Assembly (NCBI RefSeq): GCF_003609775.1
Contig: NZ_AP018050.1
Location: forward strand, 620,001-684,000
Length of the DNA stretch: 64,000 nt
Direction of reading: 5' to 3'
Origin: Prevotella melaninogenica
Lineage (GTDB): Bacteria > Bacteroidota > Bacteroidia > Bacteroidales > Bacteroidaceae
The translations under genes were made by a program, and so were the position numbers. This document shows positions 16,914-25,736 of this stretch, piece by piece. Each line of letters opens with the position of its first letter. Positions within the stretch are counted from its first letter, which is position 1. The notes below the pieces were generated by a model that had not been told where the DNA came from, ran no database searches, and was given only the letters and a program-made list of their open reading frames with translations.

Positions 16914-17531
16914 TTCTCACAGAATACACAGATAAACAGACTTTACAGAACTTCTACACAGAGCCCTGATGGGCATAGATTGCACAGAGTTCTGACGATA
17001 TGGATGTCTGCAAATATTATCTATATCCATTGATAACTCTATGGATATTATGTTTAATATCAGCAGTTTGGAAGTTTACGAGTAGTCCAATGTGCAGATT
17101 GGATAGTCTCAGATAGGTTAGGAGTTGTTTATAGTGCGTGTCCAACAATTCTTTTACAGCCTTTAATTCTACAATAATTTGACCTTCTACCAATAGATCT
17201 AATCTTAAATCATCAGCTAATTGTTTACCCTCATAAAATATAGGAACATGCACCTGACGCTCTACTTTTAGTCCATTTATCTCTAACTGATAGGCTAAAG
17301 CTTCCTCATAAACAGATTCGAGTAAGCCTGGTCCCAGTGCCGCATAGACTTTGTATATTGCTCCTATAATATTATAGGTGATATCATTTTCTTGCATAGT
17401 AGATTAGGTTGTATTGGTTGTAGACGGAAAGTCTATACTGTGTGTTGTGGTAGCTTCTGTGCTATCCATGCCCGTCAGGGCTCTGTGTAGAAGTTCTGTA
17501 AAGTCTGTTTATCTGTGCATTCTGTGAGAGA
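16914..17531. mobile_element. Candidate mobile element: GxxExxY gene within 77-bp inverted repeats
   Basis: The left arm (16914-16992, starting TTCTCACAGAATACACAG) and the right arm (17454-17531) are near-perfect inverted repeats with only a handful of mismatches over about 77 bp. Each arm contains a hairpin around CCCTGATGGG/CCCGTCAGGG beside CACAGAG boxes. The only gene inside is the GxxExxY nuclease-like ORF. The element sits cleanly between rmuC and murF-alr. I see no obvious target-site duplication. That it moves is inference; the palindromic structure and the gene-free relative at 15297 are seen directly. Confidence 0.65.
17017..17397 (-). CDS. GxxExxY family protein, PD-(D/E)XK nuclease-like
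   Basis: A 126-residue member of the GxxExxY family, named for the motif seen here as GLLESVYEEAL (residues 24-34). The following DDLRLDLLVEGQIIVELKAVKEL matches the D-x(n)-(D/E)xK core of PD-(D/E)XK nucleases, with Asp, Glu and Lys in place. The family has no established function and often occurs in many genomic copies. Here it is the only gene inside a pair of long inverted repeats, which suggests it either mobilises the element or is carried by it. Intact frame; start at MQENDITYNIIGAIYKVY. Confidence 0.88.
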   Translation of the reverse strand: MQENDITYNIIGAIYKVYAALGPGLLESVYEEALAYQLEINGLKVERQVHVPIFYEGKQLADDLRLDLLVEGQIIVELKAVKELLDTHYKQLLTYLRLSNLHIGLLVNFQTADIKHNIHRVINGYR

Positions 17532-17580
17532 ATGAAAGTTATTATATCCCTCCCTATGTGGGGAGGGATCTTTCTTTTTT

Positions 17581-20061
17581 TTAATCTTGGAAGTAAACTC
17601 TCTTCACGCGGTTGCTGATTGTCGTCAGAACCTCGTATGGAATTGTGCCGAGCGTGTCGCTGAGGACGGTCACTGGGAGGTGGTCACCAAAGATTTCAAC
17701 ACTATCACCTTCCTTGCAATCAATGCCTGTAACGTCAATCATAGCTACGTCCATACAGATGTTACCGACATACTCTGCCTTCTGACCATTTACCAAACAA
17801 TAGCAGTTGCGGTTGCCAAGATGGCGGTTCAAGCCGTCAGCATAGCCGATTGGTATTGCTGCAATCACGCTGTCGTGGTCGATTGTTCCCTTACGAGAGT
17901 AGCCCACAGTCTCACCAGCTGGTACGTTGCGCAGCTGAAGGATAGTGGTCTTCAGCGTAGAGATATTGTTGATTGTCTTGTTTGTGCGTGGGTTAATACC
18001 ATAAAGACCTAAGCCCAATCGGCACATATCCAACTGACGTTCAGGGAAGTGTTCGATGCCCGAAGAGTTGTCTATGTGGCGGATAATCTTATGGCTGAAA
18101 GCAGCTTGAAGCTTCTTACTACCCTCATCAAAGAGTGCAAACTGGCGTGCAGAGAACTCGTCGAAGTTGTCGGCATCAGAGCCAACGAAGTGAGAGAAGA
18201 CCGAACGAGGGATGATAGCATTCTGATGTTTCAGTCGGTCAATCAACTCATCCATATCCTTCTGTGGGTCAAAGCCTAATCGGTGCATACCCGTATCGAG
18301 CTTAATATGAACAGGGAAGCCCGTGATACCCTCCTTCTGTGCTGCCTTTACGAGTGCATCCATGAGTCGGAAGCTATATACCTCAGGCTCAAGGTCGTAG
18401 TCAAAGAGCGTCTTGAAGGAAGTCATCTCAGGGTTCATGATCATGATATTGCTTGTGATACCGTTCTTACGAAGGGTCACACCCTCATCGGCAACAGCCA
18501 CAGCAAGATAGTCAACACGATGATCTTGCAAGGTTTTAGCAATCTCTACCGCACCCGCTCCATAGCCGTCAGCCTTAATCATACAAACCAATTTCGTCTC
18601 AGGTTTGAGGAAAGAGCGGTACCAGTTGAGGTTGTCAACAACGGCATTGAGGTTCACCTCCAATACTGTTTCATGCACCTTCTTCACCAAGAGTTCTGTT
18701 AGTCGGTCGAAACCAAACTGTCTTGCACCCTTTAATAAGATAACCTCATCGTGCAAGTTAGCGAAGACATCGCTGTGGATAAAGGAGTTGACGGTAGCAA
18801 AGAAATGCTTTTCGCCTAAATGCTTAAAGGCAGAACGCTGTGCCAACAGTCCTTCACCAATACCGATAAACTTCTCAACACCACGCTTTTCGCATAGGAA
18901 AGCAACCTTGCTATATAGATCTTTATCCGTGTCACCACTCTGTAGAATATCGCTAAGAATCAATGTACGACGACGTCCCTTATGGTCAGGACGACGGTTC
19001 ATGAAGTCGAGTGCAATATCGAGTGAGTTGAAATCAGAGTTATAAGAATCGTTGATAAGCGTACAACCATGCTGTCCCTCCTTCACTTCCAAGCGCATAG
19101 CGACAGGTTCTAATTGTGCCATTCGCTCGCTAATGGTCTCAGGATTTAGGCCTAAATGGAGTGAAACGACTGCGCAGGTGATAGAATTTTCAACGCTGGC
19201 ATCGTCGATGAAAGGCAGTTTATATTGTCCTTCTGTCTTCCCTTTCCAAGTATAAGAAACGGTTGTTTCAATGTCTTTCTTTTCAATCGCTTTGATATAG
19301 AAAGCCGCTTCTTCCTTCTTAGTAGACCAATCCAGCTTCTGCCCCTTGTAATCATACTGGCTTAAACACTGCATCATCACCTCGTCATCCGAAGAATAGA
19401 CAATCGCCTCGGTGTCATGGAAGAGTTTTATCTTCTCATGGCATTTAGCTTCTATGGATGGGAAGTTCTCTTGGTGGGCAGTACCAAGCGTGGTGAAGAC
19501 ACCGATAGTAGGCTGGATAATGTCGTGCAAAGCCATCATCTCACCCGGAAGACTGATGCCTGCTTCAAAGACACCGACCTGTGTATTTTCACTCAAGAGC
19601 AATACTGACAGCGGAACACCAATCTGAGAATTATAGCTACGAGGTGAGCGTGTGACCACCATCTGCGGAGATAGCAACTGATAAAGCCACTCCTTGACCA
19701 TCGTCTTACCATTAGAACCCGTGATTCCCACAATCGGAATCAAGTATTCATCACGATGACGTTCAGCCAGTCGCTGCAAGGCTTCCAGCGAACCAACAAC
19801 TTTCAAGAAGTTAGAATCAGGATAACGAGTAGCCCAACCCTCAGGCACTACCTCCACGACAAAGTTTCTCACACCCCTTGCATAAAGTTCTGGGATGTAA
19901 TTATGTCCGTCGTTACGCTCAGACTTAAGCGCAAAGAACAATGTTTCTTCAGGGAAACAGAGAGAACGGCTGTCGGTAAGAACAAAGCTTATATTTGCAT
20001 CCTTATCACCATAACGGCGTGCGCCAATGAGCGTCGTTACTTTCTCAATAGTATAATTCAT
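17581..20061 (-). CDS. Bifunctional MurF ligase / alanine racemase
   Basis: Fusion of two steps of peptidoglycan precursor synthesis. The N-terminal half (about residues 1-455) is MurF, which adds D-Ala-D-Ala to UDP-MurNAc-tripeptide; it has the Mur ligase ATP motif GITGSNGKTMVKEW near residue 115. The C-terminal half (about 460-826) is a PLP-dependent alanine racemase that supplies D-Ala; the PLP lysine is K496 in MIKADGYGAG and the other catalytic region is in GYSRKGTIDH. The fusion is typical of Bacteroidota. Length 826, as expected. A TACCTTTG promoter element lies 29 bp upstream. Confidence 0.96.
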   Translation of the reverse strand: MNYTIEKVTTLIGARRYGDKDANISFVLTDSRSLCFPEETLFFALKSERNDGHNYIPELYARGVRNFVVEVVPEGWATRYPDSNFLKVVGSLEALQRLAERHRDEYLIPIVGITGSNGKTMVKEWLYQLLSPQMVVTRSPRSYNSQIGVPLSVLLLSENTQVGVFEAGISLPGEMMALHDIIQPTIGVFTTLGTAHQENFPSIEAKCHEKIKLFHDTEAIVYSSDDEVMMQCLSQYDYKGQKLDWSTKKEEAAFYIKAIEKKDIETTVSYTWKGKTEGQYKLPFIDDASVENSITCAVVSLHLGLNPETISERMAQLEPVAMRLEVKEGQHGCTLINDSYNSDFNSLDIALDFMNRRPDHKGRRRTLILSDILQSGDTDKDLYSKVAFLCEKRGVEKFIGIGEGLLAQRSAFKHLGEKHFFATVNSFIHSDVFANLHDEVILLKGARQFGFDRLTELLVKKVHETVLEVNLNAVVDNLNWYRSFLKPETKLVCMIKADGYGAGAVEIAKTLQDHRVDYLAVAVADEGVTLRKNGITSNIMIMNPEMTSFKTLFDYDLEPEVYSFRLMDALVKAAQKEGITGFPVHIKLDTGMHRLGFDPQKDMDELIDRLKHQNAIIPRSVFSHFVGSDADNFDEFSARQFALFDEGSKKLQAAFSHKIIRHIDNSSGIEHFPERQLDMCRLGLGLYGINPRTNKTINNISTLKTTILQLRNVPAGETVGYSRKGTIDHDSVIAAIPIGYADGLNRHLGNRNCYCLVNGQKAEYVGNICMDVAMIDVTGIDCKEGDSVEIFGDHLPVTVLSDTLGTIPYEVLTTISNRVKRVYFQD

Positions 20062-20089
20062 TACTACCTATATTGTTTTATATCTTATG

Positions 20090-20097
20090 CAAAGGTA
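20090..20097 (-). promoter_or_regulatory. -7 element for murF-alr
   Basis: TACCTTTG on the minus strand, 29 bp before the murF-alr start, giving a short leader of roughly 20 nt. Confidence 0.6.
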
Positions 20098-20145
20098 GTG
20101 AAAAGTCTTAATACAACATCTTATCCTTGCGGTTTTTTCGTCTTA

Positions 20146-20586
20146 TCATTTAAGATAATATCGGTGAGCACATTTAGGACATATTCCTTTTATCATATAG
20201 TTGATTGAAAACTGCTCATATCCTTCGGGCAGTTCTACCTGCGGAACTGGTATGTCATTGAAGCAGTAGGTTTGATGGCAACGCTCACAATAGAAGTGTA
20301 CGTGCATATCCTCATCCTCATCCTCTTCATCGCTAAGACATAATTCGTAGCGCACCACATCATTCCCGTCCTCCAATTGATGTACTAAGTGCTGCTGTTT
20401 AAATAGTGATAGTGTACGGAATATATTTGACTTATCAATCGTTTGAATCTTTGCTTCCAACTCTTTCATAGAAGCTGGATTATCCAGTCCTGACAATGTG
20501 CGTGCTATGAGTATGCGATTTGCAGTCAGTCTTATGCCATGTGTTTTTAAGAGCAGTTCAATCTGTTTGTCGTTCATTTCTTCCAT
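20146..20586 (-). CDS. Fur family metal-responsive repressor
   Basis: A 146-residue Fur/PerR/Zur-type regulator: N-terminal winged helix (residues about 8-85, with IRLTANRILIARTLS and SNIFRTLSLF) and a C-terminal dimerisation domain with two CxxC pairs (CERC near 110, CPKC near 138) that would hold structural zinc. An acidic stretch (DEEDEDEDMHVHF) runs into the His-containing metal site. It starts 3 bp after the GSCFA gene ends, so they form one operon. Which metal it senses cannot be decided; the gene could also start three codons later. Confidence 0.88.
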   Translation of the reverse strand: MEEMNDKQIELLLKTHGIRLTANRILIARTLSGLDNPASMKELEAKIQTIDKSNIFRTLSLFKQQHLVHQLEDGNDVVRYELCLSDEEDEDEDMHVHFYCERCHQTYCFNDIPVPQVELPEGYEQFSINYMIKGICPKCAHRYYLK

Positions 20587-20588
20587 AG

Positions 20589-21401
20589 TTATAAATTCAA
20601 TTCTATATTGGGATATTTTAGTTTCAACATTTTTGCTTTTTCCATTGTTTTCTTTATGAAATCCTGATAAGCCGCTGCCTCTGGATTAAACGGGCGGTGG
20701 GCTAATGCCTCTTTAATCGGTTGCCATTCTCTAAGAAACTCTTTAGCTTCAGTGGAGAAGCAGGTTGCCACAAGCTGTTCCCATATATAGTCTACAGCCT
20801 GTTCGTTGGGGTGCAGCATGTCTGCCTTATAGAAACGATAGTCGCGCAGTTCGTCATTAACAATCTCATAAGCTGGGAAATAATAGACCTTATCACCATT
20901 TTCTTTCACCACTTTGTCTGTTGCCAATAGCAGTACAGCCTTTGACAATTGACTTCCGTGATAGCCATATTTAGCATAGCGGATAGGACTAACCGTCAGG
21001 ATAACATTAACCTTTGGATTCGCTTGTCGTAATAGGGAAATAGCTTCATGTAGTGCTTCTGCGCATTCCTTAATAGTGAGTTCGCGCTCTTCAAACTCTC
21101 GCTGTGGACGTTTCTGGCAGTTGTCAACAATCTCACCTGTCGCCCGCTCCACATAGACGTGGTTTGTTCCCAAGGTGAATACGGCTGTGTCAAAGGCTTG
21201 GCTCTCCAACTTCTTTACCGTATGTAGCACTGAAACAGGGTTGTACATCACACCGAAAGGATTTACCACGGCATGGAATTTCTCCTCTTCGAATCGCTTG
21301 CCAATATTATCAGCAAAGCACGACCCAACGAAAAGAATCCGTTCGCAAGGCTCCAACTCAAATGTCGGACGGGGGATGTTGACAATTGTTCTAAATTCCA
21401 T
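20589..21401 (-). CDS. GSCFA domain protein
   Basis: A 270-residue protein with the naming motif GSCFADNIG (residues 27-35) near the N-terminus. The family resembles SGNH-type hydrolases: the Ser of GSCFA, then GTNHVY, and a late DMLHPNEQAVDYIWE with Asp and His would make the triad. Substrate unknown; cytoplasmic, since no signal peptide is seen. First gene of an operon with the Fur gene. The -7 element is so close to the start codon that the message may be leaderless. Confidence 0.9.
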   Translation of the reverse strand: MEFRTIVNIPRPTFELEPCERILFVGSCFADNIGKRFEEEKFHAVVNPFGVMYNPVSVLHTVKKLESQAFDTAVFTLGTNHVYVERATGEIVDNCQKRPQREFEERELTIKECAEALHEAISLLRQANPKVNVILTVSPIRYAKYGYHGSQLSKAVLLLATDKVVKENGDKVYYFPAYEIVNDELRDYRFYKADMLHPNEQAVDYIWEQLVATCFSTEAKEFLREWQPIKEALAHRPFNPEAAAYQDFIKKTMEKAKMLKLKYPNIELNL

Positions 21402-21408
21402 AAGGTCG

Positions 21409-21416
21409 CAAAGGTA
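21409..21416 (-). promoter_or_regulatory. -7 element for the GSCFA-fur operon, nearly leaderless
   Basis: TACCTTTG on the minus strand at 21416-21409. The start codon ATG begins at 21401, only 7 bp from the end of the element, so transcription would begin at or within a few bases of the start codon. Confidence 0.6.
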
Positions 21417-21520
21417 AGAAAAATCATAGAGAAAAACATTCAGTAAAGAATATTTTTCATACTTTTTAGTTGCTTAAATAAATATTCTATCAGTTAATGT
21501 TTCTTTTCATATATTATTTG

Positions 21521-21528
21521 TATATTTG
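21521..21528 (+). promoter_or_regulatory. -7 element for the DUF3791-like gene
   Basis: TATATTTG fits TAnnTTTG. Transcription from here would begin near 21535, which excludes the longest reading frame start (21497) and supports the ATG at 21569. Confidence 0.6.
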
Positions 21529-21568
21529 CCCTACTTATAAGCTTATCGTATCTAAGTTTAGTAATGAT

Positions 21569-21781
21569 ATGGATAAAAAGACGTTAGAGTTTGTTACTTA
21601 TTGCATAGGTAAGTTGTCAGTAATGCTGAAACTACCACAACAAGAAGTATACCGTAGGTTGAAAACCTCTGGTATATTGGATGAATATATTGTGCCTTCT
21701 TATGATGTTTTGCATACCTTTGGTTCTCGTTACTTGATGGAAGATTTGACAGATTATATGAGAGAGAAAGGAGTTTTATAA
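21569..21781 (+). CDS. DUF3791-like small protein
   Basis: A 70-residue protein, MDKKTLEFVTYCIGKLS..., with a helical N-terminus and the segment QEVYRRLKTSGILDEYIVPSYDVLHTFG, typical of the DUF3791 family. Such genes are often followed by a DUF3990 partner, and a toxin-antitoxin role has been suggested by that linkage. No such partner is present here; the next gene, 15 bp downstream, is a Nudix hydrolase. Start chosen from the promoter position. Family call moderately sure, role unknown. Confidence 0.75.
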   Translation: MDKKTLEFVTYCIGKLSVMLKLPQQEVYRRLKTSGILDEYIVPSYDVLHTFGSRYLMEDLTDYMREKGVL

Positions 21782-21796
21782 ATAGAGAAACGATAA

Positions 21797-22234
21797 ATGT
21801 ACACATACCAATATCCGCACCCAGCCGTAACGGCTGACTGTCTTGTTTTTGCACGTACTGAAGAAGGGATGAAACTGCTGTTGATACAGCGGAAGAATGA
21901 GCCTTGTAAGGGGAAATGGGCTTTCCCGGGTGGCTTTATGGATATCGACGAAACAACGATTGATGCTGCTCGTCGTGAACTGAAAGAAGAAACAGGTTTG
22001 GAGGTGGGCGAGTTGTTTCGCGTTGGTGTCTTTGATGCTGTCAACCGTGATCCACGCGAGCGAATCATTACTGTGGCTTATTATACGGTTCTTGATAAGC
22101 CTGCCGAAGTCAGTGGCTTGGACGATGCAGCACAAGCAAGGTGGTTCCTACTGACTGAACTCCCCGAATTGGCTTTCGATCATCGTGAGATACTTCGAGA
22201 GGCAGAACGAGTGACGAGGCTTGCTTTGTCCTAA
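21797..22234 (+). CDS. Nudix hydrolase
   Basis: A 145-residue Nudix enzyme that cleaves a nucleoside diphosphate linked to another group. The Nudix box is complete: GGFMDIDETTIDAARRELKE then ETGLEVG, at about residues 40-66, with the RELKEE metal ligands. The preceding FARTEEGMKLLLIQRKNEPCKGKWAFPG is like ADP-ribose or oxidised nucleotide hydrolases, but the substrate cannot be assigned. It starts 15 bp after the DUF3791-like gene and is probably co-transcribed. Confidence 0.93.
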   Translation: MYTYQYPHPAVTADCLVFARTEEGMKLLLIQRKNEPCKGKWAFPGGFMDIDETTIDAARRELKEETGLEVGELFRVGVFDAVNRDPRERIITVAYYTVLDKPAEVSGLDDAAQARWFLLTELPELAFDHREILREAERVTRLALS

Positions 22235-22274
22235 TTTTTCACAACCTCATTTTTAATTCATGCTCATTTCGAAT

Positions 22275-22360
22275 TGAATTAAGGCTTAATAGGCTTGCAA
22301 AAGGGCGTTACTTGAAATCCAAGTAACGCCCTTTTGAGGTCTAAGTAACGCCCTTTTATA
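22275..22360. repeat. Dispersed repeat family A, copy 3
   Basis: Short copy with AAAAGGGCGTTACTTG and its inverse CAAGTAACGCCCTTTT arranged head to head, plus another TAAGTAACGCCCTTTT. The palindrome could act as a terminator for the Nudix gene and for the opposing gene. Confidence 0.75.
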
Positions 22361-22493
22361 ATGTGAGTTTATAACATCCTGAATGATTGATAGTTATAAA
22401 GGCAAAAAAGAAAGGCTCTTTCTGTGCTTTTAAAAGATGGGATAAGGGAAGTAATGTAAATATATTTCTTTTCGTTTCAACGGCTATACACTA

Positions 22494-22573
22494 TGAGTTA
22501 TCTTCACAAAAAGAACGCTTTTGCCACAAAGGAAAGCCTTTCTTTTCGTGAAGATAAGTTCGTTTTCGTGTGA
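22494..22573. terminator. Large hairpin 3' of the pyrophosphatase gene
   Basis: GAGTTATCTTCACAAAAAGAA at the left is the inverse of TTCTTTTCGTGAAGATAA and of the TTTTCGTGTGAATAACTC at the right, giving a long stem. It lies 20 bp beyond the hppA stop in the convergent gap. A transcription-ending or message-stabilising role is inference. Confidence 0.5.
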
Positions 22574-22592
22574 ATAACTCTTTCGACAGCGT

Positions 22593-24800
22593 CTATAAGC
22601 AAGCAACGGTAAGTCCTGCCATCACGATGCTGACCATGCTCATGAGTTTGATAAGGATGTTAAGCGATGGACCAGAAGTATCTTTAAATGGGTCGCCAAC
22701 GGTGTCACCGACGATAGTTGCCTTGTGAGCGTCAGAGCCTTTACCGCCGAAGTTGCCTTCTTCGACATATTTCTTCGCATTGTCCCACGCACCACCAGCA
22801 TTCGACATGAATACGGCAAGGGTGAAGCCGGCTGCCAAACCGCCTACTAACAAGCCTAATACACCTGCCACTCCGAGCAAAAGACCGACGACAACAGGGA
22901 TGATGATGGCTAAAAGCGATGGGAAAATCATCTCGTGTTGTGCACTCTGTGTACTGATTTCCACGCATCGTCCATAGTCTGGTGTGCCTGTTCCTTCTAA
23001 TATTCCCTTAATCTCACGGAACTGGCGACGCACCTCTTCCACCATCTTTCCAGCTGCTCTACCAACGGCACCCATTGTCAGTCCGCAGAAAAGGAAGGCT
23101 GCCATAGCACCGATGAAAGCACCGACAAGAACCTTTGGATTCATCAAGTTTACTTGGAAGAAGTTCATGAAGTCTGGGATAGTAGCCTTTGTGGCATCAA
23201 TCGTTTCACCTGCAACGTTGGTCATTTGTGTACCGACACGAGCCATGGCAATCTTGATTTCTTCGATATAAGAAGCCAACAATGCTAATGCTGTCAGTGC
23301 AGCCGAACCAATAGCAAAGCCTTTACCCGTAGCGGCTGTCGTATTACCCAAGGCGTCAAGGGCATCAGTACGCTGGCGCACCTCTGCTCCTAACTCGCTC
23401 ATCTCCGCATTACCGCCAGCGTTGTCGGCAATCGGTCCGTAGGCATCTGTTGCCAAGGTGATACCCAAGGTTGAGAGCATACCCACCGCAGCGATACCGA
23501 TACCATAGAGTCCGTGCTGAATAGAGAGTGCTGACATTGACATGTCAAAGCCGTTGGCACAGAGATAACTCAGCATGATAGCCACTGAAATGGAAAGGAC
23601 AGGAATACAGGTTGAAATCATACCCGTACCGATACCTTTTATAATAACTGTTGCCGAACCCGTCTGACTTGCCTCCGAAATTCCCTTTGTTGGCATATAA
23701 CTTTGAGAAGTATAGTACTCCGTTGCCTGACCGATGATAACTCCAGCAGCCAAACCAGCAATGACAGAGAAGCTAACACCGAGCCAGTTCTCCAAGCCTA
23801 AGAGGTAGAGGATGAGGAAGCTAACAGCAGCGATGAGTATGGCAGCCGTATTTGTGCCTAATCCTAAGGCGTGGAGAAGGTCTTTCATCGTGGCTCCCTC
23901 CTTCGTTCTTACGAGGAAAATACCGAACAAACTCAAGAAAACACCGACGGCAGCGATGAGCATTGGTGCGATGACAGCCTTTAGTTGCATATCGCCTGAT
24001 GAGGCTGCAAAGGCGGTTGCACCCAAGGCAGCGGTAGAAAGAATCGAACCACAGTAGCTCTCGTATAGGTCGGCACCCATACCCGCCACGTCACCCACGT
24101 TGTCGCCTACGTTGTCGGCAATCGTTGCAGGGTTGCGTGGATCGTCTTCAGGGATGTTAGCTTCGACCTTACCCACGAGGTCGGCGCCTACGTCGGCAGC
24201 CTTTGTATAGATACCGCCACCCACACGAGCAAACAAAGCCTGTGTAGATGCACCCATACCGAAGGTCAACATCGTTGTTGTGATGGTGATAAGCATTTCG
24301 CTCGTTGTCATCTTATCAAAATAGAACCAAGTGAGGACAATGAACCAAATGGCTATGTCTAACAAGCCTAATCCTACGACAACGAGTCCCATGACTGCGC
24401 CCGAACGGAAGGCAATCTTGAGTCCATCGTTGAGTCCGTTGCGTGCTGCGTTGGCTGTTCTGGCACTGGCATAGGTAGCCGTTTTCATACCGAAGAAACC
24501 TGCAAGACCAGAGAAGAAGCCGCCAGTTAGGAAGGCAAAGGGTACCCATTCATTCTGCGCATTGAAGCCGTATGCCATGATGGCGAAGACAATAGCAAGA
24601 ACGACAAAAACCATCAATACGACTTTGTATTGCTGTTTCAGATACGCCATGGCACCACGACGTACGTATTCAGCAATCTCAACCATGCGGGGTGTACCTT
24701 CCTCCGCTTGCATCATAGACTTAAAGAAATACCATGCCATACCCAGTGCGCACACTGATGCAATGGGAATGAGCCAAAAAACTTGTGGGATGTGTTCCAT
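22593..24800 (-). CDS. hppA: Membrane-bound K+-dependent pyrophosphatase (ion pump)
   Basis: Couples hydrolysis of pyrophosphate to pumping of H+ or Na+ across the inner membrane. It has 735 residues and about 16 membrane helices. The pyrophosphate site shows [20 protein letters not shown] (near residue 205) and [31 protein letters not shown] (A489, A490) carries Ala where K+-independent enzymes have Lys, so it is of the K+-dependent class; many of these pump Na+. Late [16 protein letters not shown] completes the site. It stands alone, with a TATATTTG promoter element at 24854-24847. The ion pumped cannot be decided here. Confidence 0.95.
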   Translation of the reverse strand: MEHIPQVFWLIPIASVCALGMAWYFFKSMMQAEEGTPRMVEIAEYVRRGAMAYLKQQYKVVLMVFVVLAIVFAIMAYGFNAQNEWVPFAFLTGGFFSGLAGFFGMKTATYASARTANAARNGLNDGLKIAFRSGAVMGLVVVGLGLLDIAIWFIVLTWFYFDKMTTSEMLITITTTMLTFGMGASTQALFARVGGGIYTKAADVGADLVGKVEANIPEDDPRNPATIADNVGDNVGDVAGMGADLYESYCGSILSTAALGATAFAASSGDMQLKAVIAPMLIAAVGVFLSLFGIFLVRTKEGATMKDLLHALGLGTNTAAILIAAVSFLILYLLGLENWLGVSFSVIAGLAAGVIIGQATEYYTSQSYMPTKGISEASQTGSATVIIKGIGTGMISTCIPVLSISVAIMLSYLCANGFDMSMSALSIQHGLYGIGIAAVGMLSTLGITLATDAYGPIADNAGGNAEMSELGAEVRQRTDALDALGNTTAATGKGFAIGSAALTALALLASYIEEIKIAMARVGTQMTNVAGETIDATKATIPDFMNFFQVNLMNPKVLVGAFIGAMAAFLFCGLTMGAVGRAAGKMVEEVRRQFREIKGILEGTGTPDYGRCVEISTQSAQHEMIFPSLLAIIIPVVVGLLLGVAGVLGLLVGGLAAGFTLAVFMSNAGGAWDNAKKYVEEGNFGGKGSDAHKATIVGDTVGDPFKDTSGPSLNILIKLMSMVSIVMAGLTVACL

Positions 24801-24846
24801 AATTCAAAATATTTAGGTTGTGTAATAGTCTTTCCTTGTTCGTTCG

Positions 24847-24854
24847 CAAATATA
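24847..24854 (-). promoter_or_regulatory. -7 element for hppA
   Basis: TATATTTG on the minus strand, about 47 bp before the hppA start codon. Confidence 0.5.
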
Positions 24855-24926
24855 TAAAAAAATATTGAAAAGCAAGGGAAATTGGGAAAAAAGAAAGAGT
24901 AAAACAGCAACCAATCACCACAACAA

Positions 24927-24972
24927 GCAGCCCCTCCCCCTTGCCCCTCCCCCAAAGGGAGGGGAGTAGTAT
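24927..24972. repeat. Dispersed repeat family D, copy 1
   Basis: A C-rich palindrome, GCCCCTCCCCCTTGCCCCTC then CCCCAAAGGGAGGGG. Related copies occur at 34697, 43338, 43621, 44263, 44427 and 49131. No gene. The rest of the 24801-25244 gap also holds a small dyad array around 25093-25155 with CCGCACATGATGTGCGG and GCGTTAGCACC. Confidence 0.75.
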
Positions 24973-25244
24973 GCGTGATACCCCTATAAATTAGGGAAAG
25001 GCTTTCAGTTATTCGCAAGCATGGTGTTTCCTGCACTTCCTCTCTTTCCCGCGCGAAGATGGGGCTGGGGGTGAGTTTTTATTATCTTCTGCCATACTGT
25101 TAACGCCTCGCACATAGCGTGCTAACGTTCCGCACATGATGTGCGGGGCGTTAGCACCATCACAAAACACATGAAAAAGAGGGACAAAATAGATGTAATA
25201 AGTAGAAAGTTTACAAAATATTTGTAAGAAAAGGGTGTTATTAT

Positions 25245-25252
25245 TATCTTTG
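25245..25252 (+). promoter_or_regulatory. -7 element for the small secreted protein
   Basis: TATCTTTG, 28 bp before the start at 25281. Confidence 0.6.
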
Positions 25253-25280
25253 CAAATATGTTGTACTAAAACTATTAATT

Positions 25281-25658
25281 ATGAAGAAAAACTTATTTTT
25301 ACTAATCCTATTATTTTGTGTGCCAATCGTGCTTATGGCACAAGATAAGAAGTACTATTGCGAAGCAGAAGGCTATTTAAATAGGCAGAGTTATATCGTT
25401 TATCTTGATTTTGGTGATTTGAGAGAAAACTCTTCTCTTTTTGAATCAGAAAAGAAGACACGACCAGTAGATGAGCAAGGGAAATTTATTAAATTCTTAA
25501 CAGCTGTAAGTTTCCTTAATTGGATGGTTGATAAAGGCTGGAACTTGGAGTTCAAGGTTCTTGAGCCAGATAATGCAAACAATGCTGTTTATACATTCTC
25601 CAAAGTAACATCAAGGAGTAAAATAAAAGAGGGGATTATATTAAAGGGAGATAAGTGA
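25281..25658 (+). CDS. Hypothetical exported protein, 125 residues
   Basis: Not recognised. It has a clear signal peptide (residues 1-20, ending VLMAQ) and a mature part of about 105 residues beginning DKKYYCEAEGYLN. The mature part has alternating polar and hydrophobic stretches suggestive of beta strands, and the tail TFSKVTSRSKIKEGIILKG. Small secreted proteins of this style are common in Bacteroidota. It has its own promoter and a strong terminator, so it is a monocistronic gene. Confidence 0.8.
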   Translation: MKKNLFLLILLFCVPIVLMAQDKKYYCEAEGYLNRQSYIVYLDFGDLRENSSLFESEKKTRPVDEQGKFIKFLTAVSFLNWMVDKGWNLEFKVLEPDNANNAVYTFSKVTSRSKIKEGIILKGDK

Positions 25659-25667
25659 TATTAAGTA

Positions 25668-25700
25668 AAAACGGAGATTTATATAAATCTCCGTTTTTAG
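25668..25700 (+). terminator. Intrinsic terminator of the 25281 gene
   Basis: AAAACGGAGATTT and AAATCTCCGTTTTT form a 13-bp stem around ATATA, with a T run. Confidence 0.9.
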
Positions 25701-25736
25701 TTTTGCTGTGTTGGCTGTTGGTTGTTGATGGTTTGT

